Made by a program: the position numbers and the translations under genes. The notes under the pieces were generated by a model. It searched no databases and had not been told where the DNA came from. It saw only the letters and a list, made by a program, of their open reading frames with translations. A stretch of 64,000 nt of DNA from Betaproteobacteria bacterium (GTDB lineage: Bacteria; Pseudomonadota; Gammaproteobacteria; Burkholderiales; Burkholderiaceae_C). The stretch spans positions 45,927-109,926 of the forward strand of contig CANGHH010000014.1 in NCBI GenBank assembly GCA_947453725.1, given 5' to 3'. This document shows positions 1 to 10,735 of the stretch, one piece after another (position 1 is the stretch's first letter; each line of letters opens with the position of its first letter).

Positions 1-178
1 CCCGGTCAAGCGCGCCGCGCTGATCATCAAGCTCAACGACCTGGTCTGCAGCGACGGCTACATCATTCCCATCGTCAACCGCCCGCGCGTCTCGGGCGTG
101 GCCAACAAGCTCGTGGCGCCGCTGTCGGGCTGGGACAACATCCACTGGGCGCTGGGCGCCTGGTACCGGGACGTCTGA
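1..178 (+). CDS. Peptide-type ABC transporter substrate-binding protein (3' end only)
   Basis: Only the last 58 codons are present; the reading frame starts at base 2. The tail closely resembles the C-terminus of the next gene: both contain KRAAL, IKLNDL, CSDGY and the shared block LVAPLSGWDN, so the two are tandem paralogues of the solute-binding Family 5 (dipeptide/oligopeptide/nickel) group. The stop codon TGA at 176-178 overlaps the ATG of the next gene by one base, which indicates one operon. The protein would act in the periplasm as ligand receptor for the importer encoded downstream. The true ligand cannot be read from this fragment. Confidence 0.85.
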   Translation, partial: PVKRAALIIKLNDLVCSDGYIIPIVNRPRVSGVANKLVAPLSGWDNIHWALGAWYRDV

Positions 179-1971
179 TGCAGGAACATGCCCTCCGGGC
201 CGCCATCGAAGCCGTTCGCCGCGGCGAACTGCCGCGCCGCAGTTTCATCCAGCGCATGCTGGGCCTGGGTCTGAGCGCGCCGATGGCCGGCTTCATGCTG
301 CTGGAAGCCGGCGTGGCACAGGCCCAGACGGTGAATTACAAGCCCGGCCGACGCGGCGGTGGTGGCGCGCTGAAGCTGCTGCTCTGGCAGGGTCCGACAC
401 TGCTGAACCCGCACTTCGCCACCGGCGTGAAGGACGAAGAAGGCAGCCGCGTGTTCTACGAACCGCTGGCTCGCTGGGACGCCGAAGCCAACCTGGTCCC
501 GGTGCTGGCCGCCGAGATCCCGAGCCGCGCCAACGGCGGACTCAGCGCCGACGGCAAGACCGTCACCTGGAAGCTGAAGAAGGGCGTCACCTGGCACGAC
601 GGCCAGCCCTTCACCGCTGACGACGTGGTCTTCAACCACCAGTACGCGACCGACCCCGCGGCGGCCGCGGTGACGATCGGGCAGTACGAAGGCCTGAAGA
701 TCGAGAAGGTCGACGCGCTGACCATCCGCGTCGTCTTCGACAAGCCCCAGCCCTTCTGGCCGGGCGGCTACAGCCTGGTACGGCTGATCCCCAAGCACAT
801 CTTCGCGACCTACGGCGGCGCCAAGTCGCGCGACGCGCCGGCCAACCTGAAGCCGGTCGGCACCGGCCCCTACAAGTTCGTCGAATTCAAGCCCGGCGAC
901 CTGCTGCGCGGCGCGCTCTACGCCGGCTACCACGGACCCAACCGGCCGCACTTCGACAGCATCGAGATCAAGGGCGGCGGCGACGCGGTCAGCGCCGCGC
1001 GTGCGGTGCTGCAGACCGGCGAATACGACTTCGCCTGGAACCTGCTGGTCGAAGACGAAATCCTGAAGCGGCTGGAAGGCGCTGCGAATGGCGGTGGCAA
1101 AGGCCGCGTCGAGTTCTCGCCGGGCGGCGGCACCGAAGGCCTGCACCTGAACTTCAGCGACCCCAACAGCGAAGTCGACGGCGAGCGCGCCAACGCGAAG
1201 ACCCGCCACCCGCTGTTCAGCGACCCGGTGCTGCGCAAGGCGATGGGCCTGCTGATCGACCGCAAGGGCGTGCAGGACTTCATCTTCGGCCGCGGCGGTG
1301 TGGCCACGGCAAACTGGATCAACAACCCCGTGCGCTACCGCAGCCCGAACATGAAGTTCGAATTCAACGTCGACAAGGCCAATGCCCTGCTCGACGCTGC
1401 GGGCTACAAGCGCGGCGCCGACGGCGTGCGCGAGAAGAACGGCCGGAAGCTGAAGTTCCTGTTCCAGACCAGCATCAACGCGCCGCGCCAGAAGGTGCAG
1501 CAAATCGTCAAGCAGGCGGCGCAGAAGGCCGGCATCGAGATCGAACTGAAGCAGGTCACGGCCAGCGTGTTCTTCTCGTCGGACGTGGCCAACCCCGACA
1601 CCTATGGCAAGTTCTACGCCGACATGCAGATGTACCAGGTCTACCAGGGCCGCCCCGACCCGCAGCGCCACCTGCAGCGCTTCGTCAGCTGGGAGGTTTC
1701 GTGCAAGGCCAACAAATGGCTGGGCATCAACCTGACGCGCTGGCAGAACGAAGAATTCGACACGACCTTCAAGGCCGCCGAAGTCGAGCTCGACGCGACC
1801 AAGCGCGCGGCGCTGCTGATCAAGCTGAACGACCTGCTGTGCAGCGACGGCTACGTCATCCCGCTGCTGTTCCGCCCCTCGGTGGCCGGCCTGGCGAAGA
1901 ACCTGGTGGCGCCGCTGTCGGGCTGGGACAACGACATGGCCGCCCTCCACGAGTGGTACCGCGAAACCTGA
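178..1971 (+). CDS. Peptide-type ABC transporter substrate-binding protein, SBP family 5
   Basis: This 597-residue protein fits a periplasmic receptor of a peptide/nickel-class ABC importer. The N-terminus has a twin-arginine-like motif (RRSFIQ, residues 20-25) before a hydrophobic stretch and an AQA cleavage site near residue 49, so export by Tat is likely. Typical Family 5 blocks are visible, including GTGPYKF and the VTWHDGQPFTADDV segment. The start ATG overlaps the stop of the preceding paralogous receptor gene, and permease genes follow 35 bases later. Two receptors feeding one transporter suggest either widened ligand range or recent duplication. Oligopeptides are the default ligand guess, but opines or other solutes are possible. 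Confidence 0.9.
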   Translation: MQEHALRAAIEAVRRGELPRRSFIQRMLGLGLSAPMAGFMLLEAGVAQAQTVNYKPGRRGGGGALKLLLWQGPTLLNPHFATGVKDEEGSRVFYEPLARWDAEANLVPVLAAEIPSRANGGLSADGKTVTWKLKKGVTWHDGQPFTADDVVFNHQYATDPAAAAVTIGQYEGLKIEKVDALTIRVVFDKPQPFWPGGYSLVRLIPKHIFATYGGAKSRDAPANLKPVGTGPYKFVEFKPGDLLRGALYAGYHGPNRPHFDSIEIKGGGDAVSAARAVLQTGEYDFAWNLLVEDEILKRLEGAANGGGKGRVEFSPGGGTEGLHLNFSDPNSEVDGERANAKTRHPLFSDPVLRKAMGLLIDRKGVQDFIFGRGGVATANWINNPVRYRSPNMKFEFNVDKANALLDAAGYKRGADGVREKNGRKLKFLFQTSINAPRQKVQQIVKQAAQKAGIEIELKQVTASVFFSSDVANPDTYGKFYADMQMYQVYQGRPDPQRHLQRFVSWEVSCKANKWLGINLTRWQNEEFDTTFKAAEVELDATKRAALLIKLNDLLCSDGYVIPLLFRPSVAGLAKNLVAPLSGWDNDMAALHEWYRET

Positions 1972-2006
1972 TGGCGCCTGCGCTGCGCGTGCCTTGAGAA
2001 GCCGAT

Positions 2007-2966
2007 TTGGGTCCCTACCTCCTGCGCCGTCTGCTGATTGCCGTACCCAGCCTGCTGGGCATCAGCCTGATCCTGTTCACCGTGCTGGCCCTGGCGCCCG
2101 GCGACCCTTTCGGTGAACTGGCGACCAACCCGAATGTGCCGGCCGAAGTGCGGATGGCGCTGCGTGCCAAGTTCGGCCTCGACGACCCGGTCTGGCAGCG
2201 CTACGTGCGCTGGCTGCTGGCCATGCTGCACGGCGACTGGGGCTTCAGTTTCGTCAGCCGCGTCGATGTCGACACGCTGATCTGGCAGCGCGTGCCGGTC
2301 ACGCTGGCGGTCATCGGGGCCTCGCAACTGCTGGCCATGGCGATCGCGCTGCCGGTCGGCATCTACGCGGCGACGAAGCCGTATTCGCTGTTCGACAAGG
2401 TGGCCAACACGGTCGCCTTCATGGGCTTCTCGCTGCCCACCTTCTTCACCGGCCTGCTGCTGATCCTGCTGTTTTCCATCAAGCTGGATTGGCTGCCCTT
2501 CGTCTTCCGCGCCGACCTGGCCTCGACAGGCTGGCAGTGGTGGTGGGACAGCTTCAAGCAGGCCATCATGCCGATCACCGTGCTGGGGCTGTTCCAGGGC
2601 GCCAGCTGGACGCGCTATGTGCGCTCGGCCGTGCTCGACGTGATCCGGCTGGACTACGTCACCACCGCGCGCAGCAAGGGCCTGTCCGAGCGCGCGGTGA
2701 TCATGAAGCACGTCGTCCGCAACGCGCTGATCCCGGTGGTCACGCTGGTGGCGCTGACCATGCCGCAGGTCTTTGGCGGCGCCATCGTCACCGAACAGAT
2801 CTTCCGCATCCCCGGCATCGGCAGCCTGCTGATCGACGCCATCCTGCGCAACGACACGCCGGTCATCATGGCCGTGACCTTCGTCTTTTCCTGCCTCGTC
2901 ATTCTTTTCAATCTGATTGCAGACCTGCTGTATGGCTGGCTCGACCCCCGCATCGCCTTCCGCTGA
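2007..2966 (+). CDS. ABC transporter permease, DppB/OppB type
   Basis: The 319-residue product is the first inner-membrane subunit of the peptide-class importer. It opens with the family-typical MGPYLLRRLL followed by a membrane span, then the LAPGDPF segment and five further hydrophobic segments. The ATPase-contact EAA-type loop is at about residues 217-228 (YVTTARSKGLSE). The start is TTG at 2007: an in-frame stop lies only three codons upstream, and no ATG fits the conserved N-terminus. The 3' end overlaps the start of the next permease. Length agrees with the family. Confidence 0.92.
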   Translation: MGPYLLRRLLIAVPSLLGISLILFTVLALAPGDPFGELATNPNVPAEVRMALRAKFGLDDPVWQRYVRWLLAMLHGDWGFSFVSRVDVDTLIWQRVPVTLAVIGASQLLAMAIALPVGIYAATKPYSLFDKVANTVAFMGFSLPTFFTGLLLILLFSIKLDWLPFVFRADLASTGWQWWWDSFKQAIMPITVLGLFQGASWTRYVRSAVLDVIRLDYVTTARSKGLSERAVIMKHVVRNALIPVVTLVALTMPQVFGGAIVTEQIFRIPGIGSLLIDAILRNDTPVIMAVTFVFSCLVILFNLIADLLYGWLDPRIAFR

Positions 2967-3876
2967 ACCGGCCGGTGCGCTGGCCGTCGCCCCGCGCGCC
3001 ATCGTGTCGCCGTGGACCGAGGCCTGGCGGCGCTTTCGCCGCCACCGCATGGCCGTCTTCAGCCTGTTGCTGCTGACGCTGATGGTGGCCGGCGTCGTGC
3101 TGGGCCCGCTGCTGTGGAAGCTGGCGATCAACGACATCGACTTCACGTCACGCCTGGCGATGCCCAGCGGCACCCACCCGCTGGGCACCGACGACCTCGG
3201 GCAGGACCTGCTGGCGCGCATGCTCTACGGCGGACGCATCAGCATCGCGGTGGGCTTGGCGGCGATGCTGATGTCGATCTTCGTCGGCGTGCTGGTCGGC
3301 GCCGTGGCCGGCATCTCGCGCGGCTGGGTCGATGCCGCGCTGATGTGGCTGACCGACCTCTTCCTGTCGCTGCCCCAGCTGCCACTGTTGCTGCTGGTCA
3401 TCTACCTCTTCCGCGACCAGCTGAAAAACACCTTCGGGCCCGAGGTCGGCGTGTTCATCCTGATCGTGCTGGTCATCGGCGGCTTCCGCTGGATGCCGGT
3501 GGCGCGGCTGGTGCGCGCCCAGTTCTTCAGCCTGCGCGAAAAGGAATTCGTCGAAGCCGCGCGGGCGCTGGGCGCCTCGGTGCCGCGCCAGGTGCTGCGC
3601 CACATCCTGCCGAATTCGCTGGGGCCGGTGATCGTGGCCGGCACCATCGACGTCGCCGCGGCGATCATCGCCGAGAGCACGCTGAGCTTCCTCGGCCTGG
3701 GCTTCCCACCCGACATCCCGACCTGGGGCCGCATCCTCTATGACAGCAAGGACTACCTGGACATCGCGCCGCACTGGGCCGTCTTCCCCGGCTTCGCGAT
3801 CTTCCTGACCGTGCTGACGATCAACTTCATCGGCGACGGTTTGCGTGACGCGCTGGATCCCCGTCGGGTTCTGTGA
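2932..3876 (+). CDS. ABC transporter permease, DppC/OppC type
   Basis: This 314-residue second permease carries the DppC hallmarks: a cytoplasmic N-terminus ([13 protein letters not shown]), the [11 protein letters not shown] segment, and an EAA loop at about residues 206-216 ([11 protein letters not shown]). Near the C-terminus is the conserved [13 protein letters not shown] block. I chose ATG 2932, which overlaps the previous gene by 35 bases; a TTG at 2917 is in frame but would add only five residues. It pairs with the upstream permease to form the membrane channel. The stop codon overlaps the start of the first ATPase gene. Confidence 0.92.
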   Translation: MAGSTPASPSAEPAGALAVAPRAIVSPWTEAWRRFRRHRMAVFSLLLLTLMVAGVVLGPLLWKLAINDIDFTSRLAMPSGTHPLGTDDLGQDLLARMLYGGRISIAVGLAAMLMSIFVGVLVGAVAGISRGWVDAALMWLTDLFLSLPQLPLLLLVIYLFRDQLKNTFGPEVGVFILIVLVIGGFRWMPVARLVRAQFFSLREKEFVEAARALGASVPRQVLRHILPNSLGPVIVAGTIDVAAAIIAESTLSFLGLGFPPDIPTWGRILYDSKDYLDIAPHWAVFPGFAIFLTVLTINFIGDGLRDALDPRRVL

Positions 3877-4871
3877 TGACATTGCTCGAAATCAAGGGCC
3901 TGAAAACCCACTTCAAGACCGAGGAAGGCTGGCTGCACGCGGTCGATGGCGTGGACCTGTCGATCGACGCCGGCGAGACGCTGTGCGTGGTCGGCGAATC
4001 GGGCTGCGGCAAGAGTGTCACCGCCAAGACCGTGATGAAGCTGATCGACATGCCGCCGGGCAAGATCGTCGCCGGCCAGGTGCTGTGGCAAGGCCGCGAC
4101 CTGGTGCCGCTGGACAACGCGGCAATGCGGCAGATCCGCGCCAAGGAGATCGCGATGATCTTCCAGGAGCCGATGACCTCGCTGAACCCGGTCTACACCG
4201 TGGGCGAACAGATCGCCGAAAGCGTTCGCCTGCACCAGGGGCTGTCCCGGAAGGACGCGATGGACCGCGCGGTGGAGATGCTGCGGCTGGTGCGCATCCC
4301 GACGCCCGAGCGGCGTGTGCGCGACTACCCGCACCAGTTCTCGGGCGGCATGCGGCAACGTGTGATGATTGCCATCTCGCTGGCCTGCGACCCGAAACTG
4401 CTGATCGCCGACGAGCCGACGACGGCGCTGGACGTGACCATCCAGGCGCAGATCCTCGACCTGATGGGCGAACTGAAAGACCGCCTCGGCATGGCCGTGA
4501 TGCTGATCACCCACGCGATGGGCGTGGTCGCCGAAGTGGCCCAGCGCGTGGTGGTGATGTACGCCGGCCGGGTGGTCGAAGAAGCGACGGTGGAAGAACT
4601 GTTCGCCAACCCGCGCCACCCCTACACGCAGGGGCTGATCCGCAGCATCCCGCGCATCGACATGGACGCCACGCACAAGGTCCGGCTGGAAGCCATCGCC
4701 GGCACCGTGCCCAAGCTGGTGGCGCCCGCCAGCGGCGGGCTGCCGGTGGGCTGCCGCTTCGCGGCCCGCTGCAGGCACGTGACGCCGGCCTGCACCACGG
4801 CCACGCCGCCCTTGCGGGAAACTTCACCGGGACACAAGGTGGCCTGCATCCTGGATATCGCTGCCCCATGA
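3876..4871 (+). CDS. ABC transporter ATP-binding protein, DppD/OppD type
   Basis: The 331-residue ATPase powers the importer. Walker A is GESGCGKS (residues 40-47), the ABC signature is FSGGMRQR (155-162) and Walker B is LLIADEPTT (175-183). The C-terminal oligopeptide/dipeptide extension has a Cys-containing segment ([14 protein letters not shown]). ATG 3876 overlaps the permease stop (TGATG); a GTG one codon upstream is possible. The stop overlaps the second ATPase start by four bases, so the two ATPases are translationally coupled and probably form a heterodimer. Confidence 0.93.
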   Translation: MTLLEIKGLKTHFKTEEGWLHAVDGVDLSIDAGETLCVVGESGCGKSVTAKTVMKLIDMPPGKIVAGQVLWQGRDLVPLDNAAMRQIRAKEIAMIFQEPMTSLNPVYTVGEQIAESVRLHQGLSRKDAMDRAVEMLRLVRIPTPERRVRDYPHQFSGGMRQRVMIAISLACDPKLLIADEPTTALDVTIQAQILDLMGELKDRLGMAVMLITHAMGVVAEVAQRVVVMYAGRVVEEATVEELFANPRHPYTQGLIRSIPRIDMDATHKVRLEAIAGTVPKLVAPASGGLPVGCRFAARCRHVTPACTTATPPLRETSPGHKVACILDIAAP

Positions 4872-5842
4872 CCGAGCCTCTTCTCAAGGTCCAGGACCTC
4901 GTCAAGCACTTCCCCATCAGCGGCGGCCTGCTGGGCCGCGAGGTCGACCGCGTGCATGCCGTCGATGGCGTCAGCTTCGAGCTGCAGGCCGGTGAAACGC
5001 TGGGCGTGGTCGGTGAATCGGGCTGCGGCAAGAGCACCACCGGGCGCTGCATCCTGCGGCTGATCGAACCCACGTCGGGCGAGGTCATCTTCAACGGCCA
5101 AAGCGTGACGAAGGCCAGCAAGAGCGAACTGCGTGCGCTGGCACGCGACATGCAGATCATCTTCCAGGACCCCTACGCCAGCCTGGACCCGCGGATGACC
5201 GTCGCCGCCATCGTCGGCGAGGCGCTGACCATCCACAAGCTGACGAAAACGCCACGCGAATACGACGACCGCGTCGTCCAGCTGCTGGAAACCGTGGGCC
5301 TGAGCGCCGACCACATGCGCCGCTTCCCGCACGAATTCAGCGGCGGCCAGCGCCAGCGCATCGGCATCGCGCGGGCGCTGGCGGTGAACCCGCAACTGAT
5401 CGTCTGCGACGAGGCCGTCAGCGCGCTGGACGTGTCGATCCAGGCCCAGGTGATCAACCTGCTGGAAGACCTGCGCGAGCAGTTCCAGCTGAGCTACATC
5501 TTCATCGCCCACGACCTCAGCGTGGTCGAACACATCAGCCACCGCGTGGCCGTGATGTACCTGGGCCGCATCGTCGAGATGGCGCCGGCCCGGCTGCTGT
5601 ACACCAACCCGCAGCACCCCTACACCGAGGCGCTGCTGTCGGCCGTGCCCATCCCTGACCCGAAGGTGTCGAGGAAGCGCATCCCGCTGCAAGGCGATGT
5701 GCCCAGCCCCATCCACCCGCCTGCCGGCTGCCATTTCCACACCCGCTGCCCGATTGCCAAAAAGGGGCTGTGCGACCGCGAGAAGCCAGCGCTGAAGCAG
5801 TCGGCCGAAGGGCATTGGGTGGCCTGCCACCTGCGCGGCTGA
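4868..5842 (+). CDS. ABC transporter ATP-binding protein, DppF/OppF type
   Basis: This 324-residue protein is the second ATPase of the importer. Walker A is GESGCGKST (49-57), the signature is FSGGQRQR, and Walker B reads [12 protein letters not shown], with Ala-Val instead of the usual Pro-Thr, a variant common in DppF proteins. The C-terminal oligopeptide domain has the Cys pattern of the family (GCHFHTRCP, then LCDREKP). ATG 4868 overlaps the preceding stop (ATGA) and matches the family N-terminus; a longer open frame upstream lies inside the previous gene and is discounted. It is the last gene of the operon. Confidence 0.93.
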   Translation: MTEPLLKVQDLVKHFPISGGLLGREVDRVHAVDGVSFELQAGETLGVVGESGCGKSTTGRCILRLIEPTSGEVIFNGQSVTKASKSELRALARDMQIIFQDPYASLDPRMTVAAIVGEALTIHKLTKTPREYDDRVVQLLETVGLSADHMRRFPHEFSGGQRQRIGIARALAVNPQLIVCDEAVSALDVSIQAQVINLLEDLREQFQLSYIFIAHDLSVVEHISHRVAVMYLGRIVEMAPARLLYTNPQHPYTEALLSAVPIPDPKVSRKRIPLQGDVPSPIHPPAGCHFHTRCPIAKKGLCDREKPALKQSAEGHWVACHLRG

Positions 5843-5870
5843 GGGCCGGCGCGCACCGGGCTGAGAGACT

Positions 5871-6092
5871 TCAGCCCTGCTTGCGCCCGAAGACCAGCAG
5901 CAGCACGCCGCCGGCGATGGCCAGGCCGCCGGCCCATGCCGGCACGTTCACGGTTTCACGTTCCTGCACCGACAACTCGATGGGGCCGATCTTGGCTTCG
6001 TGGGTGGCCTTGGTGTAGCTGAAGCTGCCGTAGGCCAGGCCCGCCGCGCCGGCCGCGATGAGCAAGGCCCCGATGATTTGTGTCGGGTTCAT
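5871..6092 (-). CDS. Small membrane protein, DUF3185-like
   Basis: The 73-residue product has two hydrophobic segments, at about residues 6-25 and 51-67. Between them lies a charged loop with YTKATHEAKIGPIEL and VQERETVNVP. This layout and loop match small proteins usually annotated DUF3185; the function is unknown. It lies six bases after another small membrane protein on the same strand, so the two probably form a mini-operon. Its stop is convergent with the peptide transporter operon. The family name is from memory of the pattern, not from a search. Confidence 0.7.
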   Translation of the reverse strand: MNPTQIIGALLIAAGAAGLAYGSFSYTKATHEAKIGPIELSVQERETVNVPAWAGGLAIAGGVLLLVFGRKQG

Positions 6093-6098
6093 GGCGGT

Positions 6099-6245
6099 CT
6101 ACATGCGCCGGCCGCTGATGACGCGGATCAGCACGACCACGATGGCGATGACCAGCAGCACGTGGATCAGGCCGCCCATGGTGGTCGAGGTGACCAGGCC
6201 GACCAGCCACAGCACCACCAGGATGATTGCGATTGTTTCGAGCAT
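6099..6245 (-). CDS. Very small hydrophobic protein, lmo0937 family-like
   Basis: This 48-residue gene starts MLETIAIILVVLWLVGLV and ends RVISGRRM. It is almost entirely hydrophobic, with a TMGG break in the middle and a short basic tail, the pattern of the lmo0937-type membrane proteins found widely in bacteria. An AAGGGG ribosome binding sequence sits about ten bases before the ATG. Its stop is six bases before the start of the neighbouring DUF3185-like gene. A stress-related membrane role is often supposed for such proteins but nothing here proves it. Confidence 0.7.
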   Translation of the reverse strand: MLETIAIILVVLWLVGLVTSTTMGGLIHVLLVIAIVVVLIRVISGRRM

Positions 6246-6338
6246 CGAAAACCCCTTTTCCAAGCCACCGTGGCCTTCGCAAAGTCTGAAAGCGCCGGCC
6301 TGGCCCGTCGGTGCGCTGTCGAACGTTGCGGGCCGGCG

Positions 6339-9300
6339 TCAGACGGTGGCGCGTCGCCGCCGCGCCAGGTACCAGGCCGCCGGCATCACCAGCATGCTGA
6401 GCAGCGGCGCCGTGAGCATGCCGCCGACCATCGGCGCGGCGATGCGCGTCATCACCTCGGACCCGGTGCCGCTGCCCAGCAGGATCGGCAGCAGGCCGGC
6501 CATCACCACGGCCACCGTCATCGCCTTGGGCCGCACGCGCAGCACGGCGCCCTCGCGGATGGCCGCCAGCAAGGTGTCCTTGTTCATCGCCTCGCCCGCT
6601 GCCAGGCGGCGCTGCAGCGCGTTTTCCAGGTAGACCAGCATGACCACGCCGAACTCGGCGGCCAGCCCGGCCAGCGCGATGAAGCCCACCACCGTCGCCA
6701 CCGACACCGCGTGGCCCAGCAGCCAGACCAGCCAGAAGCCGCCGATCAGCGAAAAGGGTACCGCGGCCATCACCAGCGCGGCGTCAGGGAGCGACTTGAA
6801 CAGCCCGTAGAGCAGCACGAAGATGACCACCAGCGTCACCGGCACCACGACCTTCAGCCGCTCGGCCGCGCGCTCGAGGTATTCGAACTGCCCCGACCAC
6901 GACAGGGCATAACCGGCCGGTAGCGGCACGGCCTGGGCCACCGCCGCCTGCAGGTCGCTGACCACCGAGCGCAGGTCCCGCCCGCGGACGTCGACGTAGA
7001 CCCAGCCCGACAGTCGCGCGTTCTCGCTGCGCAGCATCGGCGGGCCTTCGCTGACGCTGAGGCGCGCCACGTCGGCCAGGCGCAACTGCGCGCCGCGCGC
7101 CGTCACGAAAGGCAGTTCGCGCAGGCGCTGCAGGCTGTCGCGCACCTCGCGCGGGTAGCGCACATTGATCGGGTAGCGCTCGCGGCCCTGAATGACTTCG
7201 CCGACGTTGTCGCCGCCGATGGCCATGGACACGACGGCCTGCACATCGGCCACCGACAGCCCGTAGCGCGCGGCAGCCAGCCGGTCGACATCGACGTCGA
7301 TGTAGCGCCCGCCGGTCAGCCGTTCGGCCAGGGCCGAACTCACGCCCGGCACGCCTTTCACCGCGGCTGCGATCTGCGTCGTCAGCCGGTCGATGGTGGC
7401 CAGGTCGGCCCCGCCGACCTTGATGCCGACCGGGCTCTTGATGCCGGTGGCCAGCATGTCGATGCGGTTGCGGATCGGCGGCACCCAGACGTTGGCGAGG
7501 CCCGGCACCCGCACCGCCTGGTCCAGCGCTTCGACCAGTTTTTCGGGGGTCATGCCGGCCCGCCATTGCGCGCGCGGCAGGAACTGGATGGTGGTCTCGA
7601 ACATCTCCAGCGGCGCCGGGTCGGTCGCCGTGTCGGCACGGCCGGCCTTGCCGAAGACGCGAGCCACCTCGGGCACGGTCTTGATCAGCCGGTCGGTCTG
7701 CTGCAGCAACTCAGTGGCCTTGGACACCGACAGCCCTGGCAGCGCCGACGGCATGTAGAGCAGGTCGCCCTCGTCCATCGCCGGCATGAATTCGCCACCG
7801 AGTTGCAGCAGCGGGACGGCGGTCAGCGCCAGGCACAGTCCGGCCAGGGTCAGCGTGGCCTTGGGGAAACGCAGCACGGCGTCGAGCAGCGGCCGGTAGG
7901 CGGCCATCAGCCAGCGGTTCAGCGGGTTGGCGCTTTCGTGCGGGATGCGGCCGCGGATCAGCCAGCCCATCAGCACCGGCACCAGCGTCACCGACAGCCC
8001 GGCGGCCGCCGCCATCGCATAGGTCTTGGTGAAGGCCAGCGGCGCGAACAGGCGCCCTTCCTGGGCTTCCAGCGTGAACACCGGCAGGAAGGACAGCGTG
8101 ATCACCAGCAGCGAGAAGAACAGTGCCGGGCCGACCTCGACCGACGCGGCCGCGACCTGCGCCCAGCGCTCGGCGCCGGTCGGCGCGCGGCCCTGCGCGG
8201 TCTCGAAGGCTTCGAGATGCTTGTGCACGTTCTCGACCATCACGATGGCGCCGTCGACCATCGCGCCGATGGCAATCGCGATGCCGCCCAGCGACATGAT
8301 GTTGGCATTGACCCCCTGGGCGTGCATCACGGTGAAGGCCGCCAGCACACCGACGGGCAGCGCCACCACGGCCACCAGCGCCGAGCGCAGGTGGAACAGG
8401 AACACCGCGCAGACCAGTGCCACCACGGTGAATTCTTCAACGAGCTTGTCGCGCAGGTTGTCGACCGCACGATCGATCAGCAGCGAACGGTCGTAGGTGG
8501 TGACGATCTCGACGCCCGCTGGCAGACCGGGCTTCAGCGCATCGAGCTTGGCCTTGACCGCGGCGATGGTGCTGCGCGCGTTCTTGCCCGAACGCATCAC
8601 GATGACGCCGCCGGCCACCTCGCCCTCGCCGTCCAGTTCGGCGATGCCGCGCCGCATCTCGGGACCGACCTGCACCGTGGCGACGTCGCGCAAGAGCACC
8701 GGCGTGGCGCCACTGAGGGCCAGCGGGATGCTGCGGAAGTCGTCCAGCGTGCGCAGGTAGCCGCGTGAACGGACCATGTATTCGGCCTCGCCGAGTTCGA
8801 GCACCGAGCCGCCGGTCGACTGGTTGGCGGCGCGCAGCGCATCGACCACCGCCGCCGGCGTGACGCCCAGCGCGCGCAGCCGGTCGGGGTCGAGCAGGAC
8901 CTGGAACTGGCGCACCATGCCACCAATGGCCGCCACCTCGGCGACGTCGGGCACGGTCTTCAGTTCGAACTTCAGGAACCAGTCGTTCAGCGCGCGCAGC
9001 TGACCCAGGTCGTGGCGGCCGCTGCGGTCGACCAGCGCGTACTCGTAGACCCAGCCGACGCCAGTCGCGTCGGGCCCCAGCGCCGAGTTGGCGCCGGCCG
9101 GCAGGCGGCTCTGCACCTGGCTCAGCACCTCGACGACCCGCGAACGCGCCCAGTAGGGGTCGGTCTTGTCGTCGAAGAGCACGTAGACGAAGGAATCGCC
9201 GAAGAAGGAATAGCCGCGCACCGTGCGCGCACCGGGCACGCCGAGCATGGTCGTCGTCAACGGGTAGGTCACCGCGTCCTCGACGACCTGCGGCGCCTTG

Positions 9301-9464
9301 CCCGGGTAGGGCGTGCGGATGATGACCTGGGTGTCGCTCAGGTCCGGCAGCACGTCCAGCGGCGTCCGCGCCAGCGACCACAGCCCGGCGGCGACCAGCA
9401 AGGCCGTGGCCATCAGCACCAGCAAACGGTTGCCGACCGACCAGCGGATCAGCGCGGCGATCAC
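6339..9464 (-). CDS. cusA: Heavy-metal RND efflux pump, CusA/SilA type (Cu/Ag)
   Basis: The 1041-residue inner-membrane pump of a tripartite Cu(I)/Ag(I) exporter. The three methionines that bind metal in E. coli CusA (573, 623, 672) are present here at 571 (LLYMPS), 621 (PLEMFETT) and 670 ([10 protein letters not shown]). The proton-relay segment [14 protein letters not shown] (around Asp404) is of the CusA class. Further landmarks are the N-terminal [12 protein letters not shown] and [10 protein letters not shown]. Length equals the family norm. Its start overlaps the stop of the adaptor gene by four bases (ATGA). Pump, adaptor and channel are contiguous, so all three parts of the envelope-spanning complex are encoded together. 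Confidence 0.95.
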   Translation of the reverse strand: MIAALIRWSVGNRLLVLMATALLVAAGLWSLARTPLDVLPDLSDTQVIIRTPYPGKAPQVVEDAVTYPLTTTMLGVPGARTVRGYSFFGDSFVYVLFDDKTDPYWARSRVVEVLSQVQSRLPAGANSALGPDATGVGWVYEYALVDRSGRHDLGQLRALNDWFLKFELKTVPDVAEVAAIGGMVRQFQVLLDPDRLRALGVTPAAVVDALRAANQSTGGSVLELGEAEYMVRSRGYLRTLDDFRSIPLALSGATPVLLRDVATVQVGPEMRRGIAELDGEGEVAGGVIVMRSGKNARSTIAAVKAKLDALKPGLPAGVEIVTTYDRSLLIDRAVDNLRDKLVEEFTVVALVCAVFLFHLRSALVAVVALPVGVLAAFTVMHAQGVNANIMSLGGIAIAIGAMVDGAIVMVENVHKHLEAFETAQGRAPTGAERWAQVAAASVEVGPALFFSLLVITLSFLPVFTLEAQEGRLFAPLAFTKTYAMAAAAGLSVTLVPVLMGWLIRGRIPHESANPLNRWLMAAYRPLLDAVLRFPKATLTLAGLCLALTAVPLLQLGGEFMPAMDEGDLLYMPSALPGLSVSKATELLQQTDRLIKTVPEVARVFGKAGRADTATDPAPLEMFETTIQFLPRAQWRAGMTPEKLVEALDQAVRVPGLANVWVPPIRNRIDMLATGIKSPVGIKVGGADLATIDRLTTQIAAAVKGVPGVSSALAERLTGGRYIDVDVDRLAAARYGLSVADVQAVVSMAIGGDNVGEVIQGRERYPINVRYPREVRDSLQRLRELPFVTARGAQLRLADVARLSVSEGPPMLRSENARLSGWVYVDVRGRDLRSVVSDLQAAVAQAVPLPAGYALSWSGQFEYLERAAERLKVVVPVTLVVIFVLLYGLFKSLPDAALVMAAVPFSLIGGFWLVWLLGHAVSVATVVGFIALAGLAAEFGVVMLVYLENALQRRLAAGEAMNKDTLLAAIREGAVLRVRPKAMTVAVVMAGLLPILLGSGTGSEVMTRIAAPMVGGMLTAPLLSMLVMPAAWYLARRRRATV

Positions 9465-10735
9465 CGTACCGCTCCAGAAGCCGCCGGTGCAGCAGGCGTG
9501 GCAGCTTCGGCGCCTGGACCAACCACCGAGCGCAGCCGGGCTTCGCTGTCGATCAGGAACTGCCCGCTGGCCACCACCGCTTCGCCCTCGGCCAGGCCTT
9601 GCAGCACCTCGAGGTCTTCACCGAGCTCCAGGCCGAGCACCACATCGCGGCTCTCGAAGCGACCGCTGGCGGTGCGCACCAGCACCACGGCGCGCGGGCC
9701 GGTGCGGATGACGGCCTCGGCCGGCACCACCAGGCGCAGCGACTTCGCGCCCAGCACCTGCAGGCGCAGCAGCATGCCGGGCACCAGCAGGCCCTGGCGG
9801 TTGTCGACCTCGAAGCGCGCCTTCAGCGTGCGCGTGCTGGCGTTGACCTCGGGCAGCAGTTCGGCCAGCTGGCCCTTGAAGGTCTGCGCGGGGTCGGTCT
9901 GCAGGCGCGCTTGCACAGCCTGCCCGCGCTTCAGGCGCAGCGCCTGGGCTTCGGGGATGTCCACCACGGCCCAGACCCGGTCCAGACCGGCGATGCGGAA
10001 CAGCGGCATGCCGGGCGTCACCGCCGCGCCTTCGCGAACGCCGAGCTCGGCGATGACACCGCCCATCGGGGCGGTCAGCACATAGCGGGCATCGGGTACC
10101 TGCCCCGCTTCGACGGCACGCAGCAGTTCGGGCGGGATCGACAGCGCCCGCGTGCGATCGCGCGCCGCCGCCAGCAGGTCGGCCGACGCACCGGCCCGCT
10201 GCAGCGCGGCCAGTTCGTTCAAGGGGCCCAGCCAGTCGGGCGCGTAGACCGTGGCCAGCGCCTGGCCGGCGCTGACGCGCGCCATCGTCGCGCGCACGGC
10301 CAGGTGCTCGACGTAGCCCGACACGCGGCTTTGCACGGCCACGCTGCGGCGCTCGTCGAACTGCACCGAGCCGACGGCGTCGAAGCTCGAAGCGATCTCG
10401 GCGCGGCGCACCGCCACCACGCGCAAGCCGAGGTTCTGCTGCACCGTCGCGCTGACCGCCACCCCGGCGTTGCCGGCATCGCTGCCGCCGGCTTGGTCCG
10501 CGTAGACAGGCACCAGCTCCATGTCCATGAAGGGCGACTTGCCGGGCTTGTCGAAGCGCGGACCGGGCGTCATCGGGTCGTGCCAGTACAGCACCCGGCG
10601 CGCGGCCGACGCCGCCAGGGCTGCAGCCGGTGCCGCAGCAACGCCGCCGGGTGACGAACGCCCGACCAGAAAACCGGCAGCGGCCAGCGCAGCGCCAGCA
10701 GCGACCAGTGCGACGGCGAGCGGGGTGCGCTTCAT
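9461..10735 (-). CDS. cusB: Periplasmic adaptor of Cu/Ag RND efflux (CusB-like)
   Basis: This 424-residue membrane fusion protein has an N-terminal hydrophobic anchor (about 7-24). A heavy-metal-binding-domain-like segment follows at about 50-78, containing [19 protein letters not shown] and MELVPVY. After that come barrel-sandwich and helical hairpin regions of the RND adaptor family, with [12 protein letters not shown] and [13 protein letters not shown] as the half-lipoyl motifs. It links the pump to the outer-membrane channel and can hand metal to the pump. It overlaps both neighbouring genes by four bases, which indicates tight translational coupling in the order channel-adaptor-pump. Confidence 0.92.
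   Translation of the reverse strand: MKRTPLAVALVAAGAALAAAGFLVGRSSPGGVAAAPAAALAASAARRVLYWHDPMTPGPRFDKPGKSPFMDMELVPVYADQAGGSDAGNAGVAVSATVQQNLGLRVVAVRRAEIASSFDAVGSVQFDERRSVAVQSRVSGYVEHLAVRATMARVSAGQALATVYAPDWLGPLNELAALQRAGASADLLAAARDRTRALSIPPELLRAVEAGQVPDARYVLTAPMGGVIAELGVREGAAVTPGMPLFRIAGLDRVWAVVDIPEAQALRLKRGQAVQARLQTDPAQTFKGQLAELLPEVNASTRTLKARFEVDNRQGLLVPGMLLRLQVLGAKSLRLVVPAEAVIRTGPRAVVLVRTASGRFESRDVVLGLELGEDLEVLQGLAEGEAVVASGQFLIDSEARLRSVVGPGAEAATPAAPAASGAVR

Noticed and set aside
58..1950. A 630-codon open frame on the minus strand, opposite the binding-protein gene
   Set aside because: In GC-rich DNA the antisense frame is often open. The composition is Val/Ala/Arg/Gln-rich with no domain, and it overlaps a clear gene on the plus strand.
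5858..5877. Hairpin GGGCTGA/TCAGCCC after the peptide transporter operon
   Set aside because: The stem is 7 bp, but no T-run follows on either strand, so it is not a convincing intrinsic terminator.
7566..8768. A 400-codon open frame on the plus strand inside cusA
   Set aside because: Antisense to a well-supported pump gene, His/Arg/Gln-rich low-complexity sequence, no ribosome binding site.
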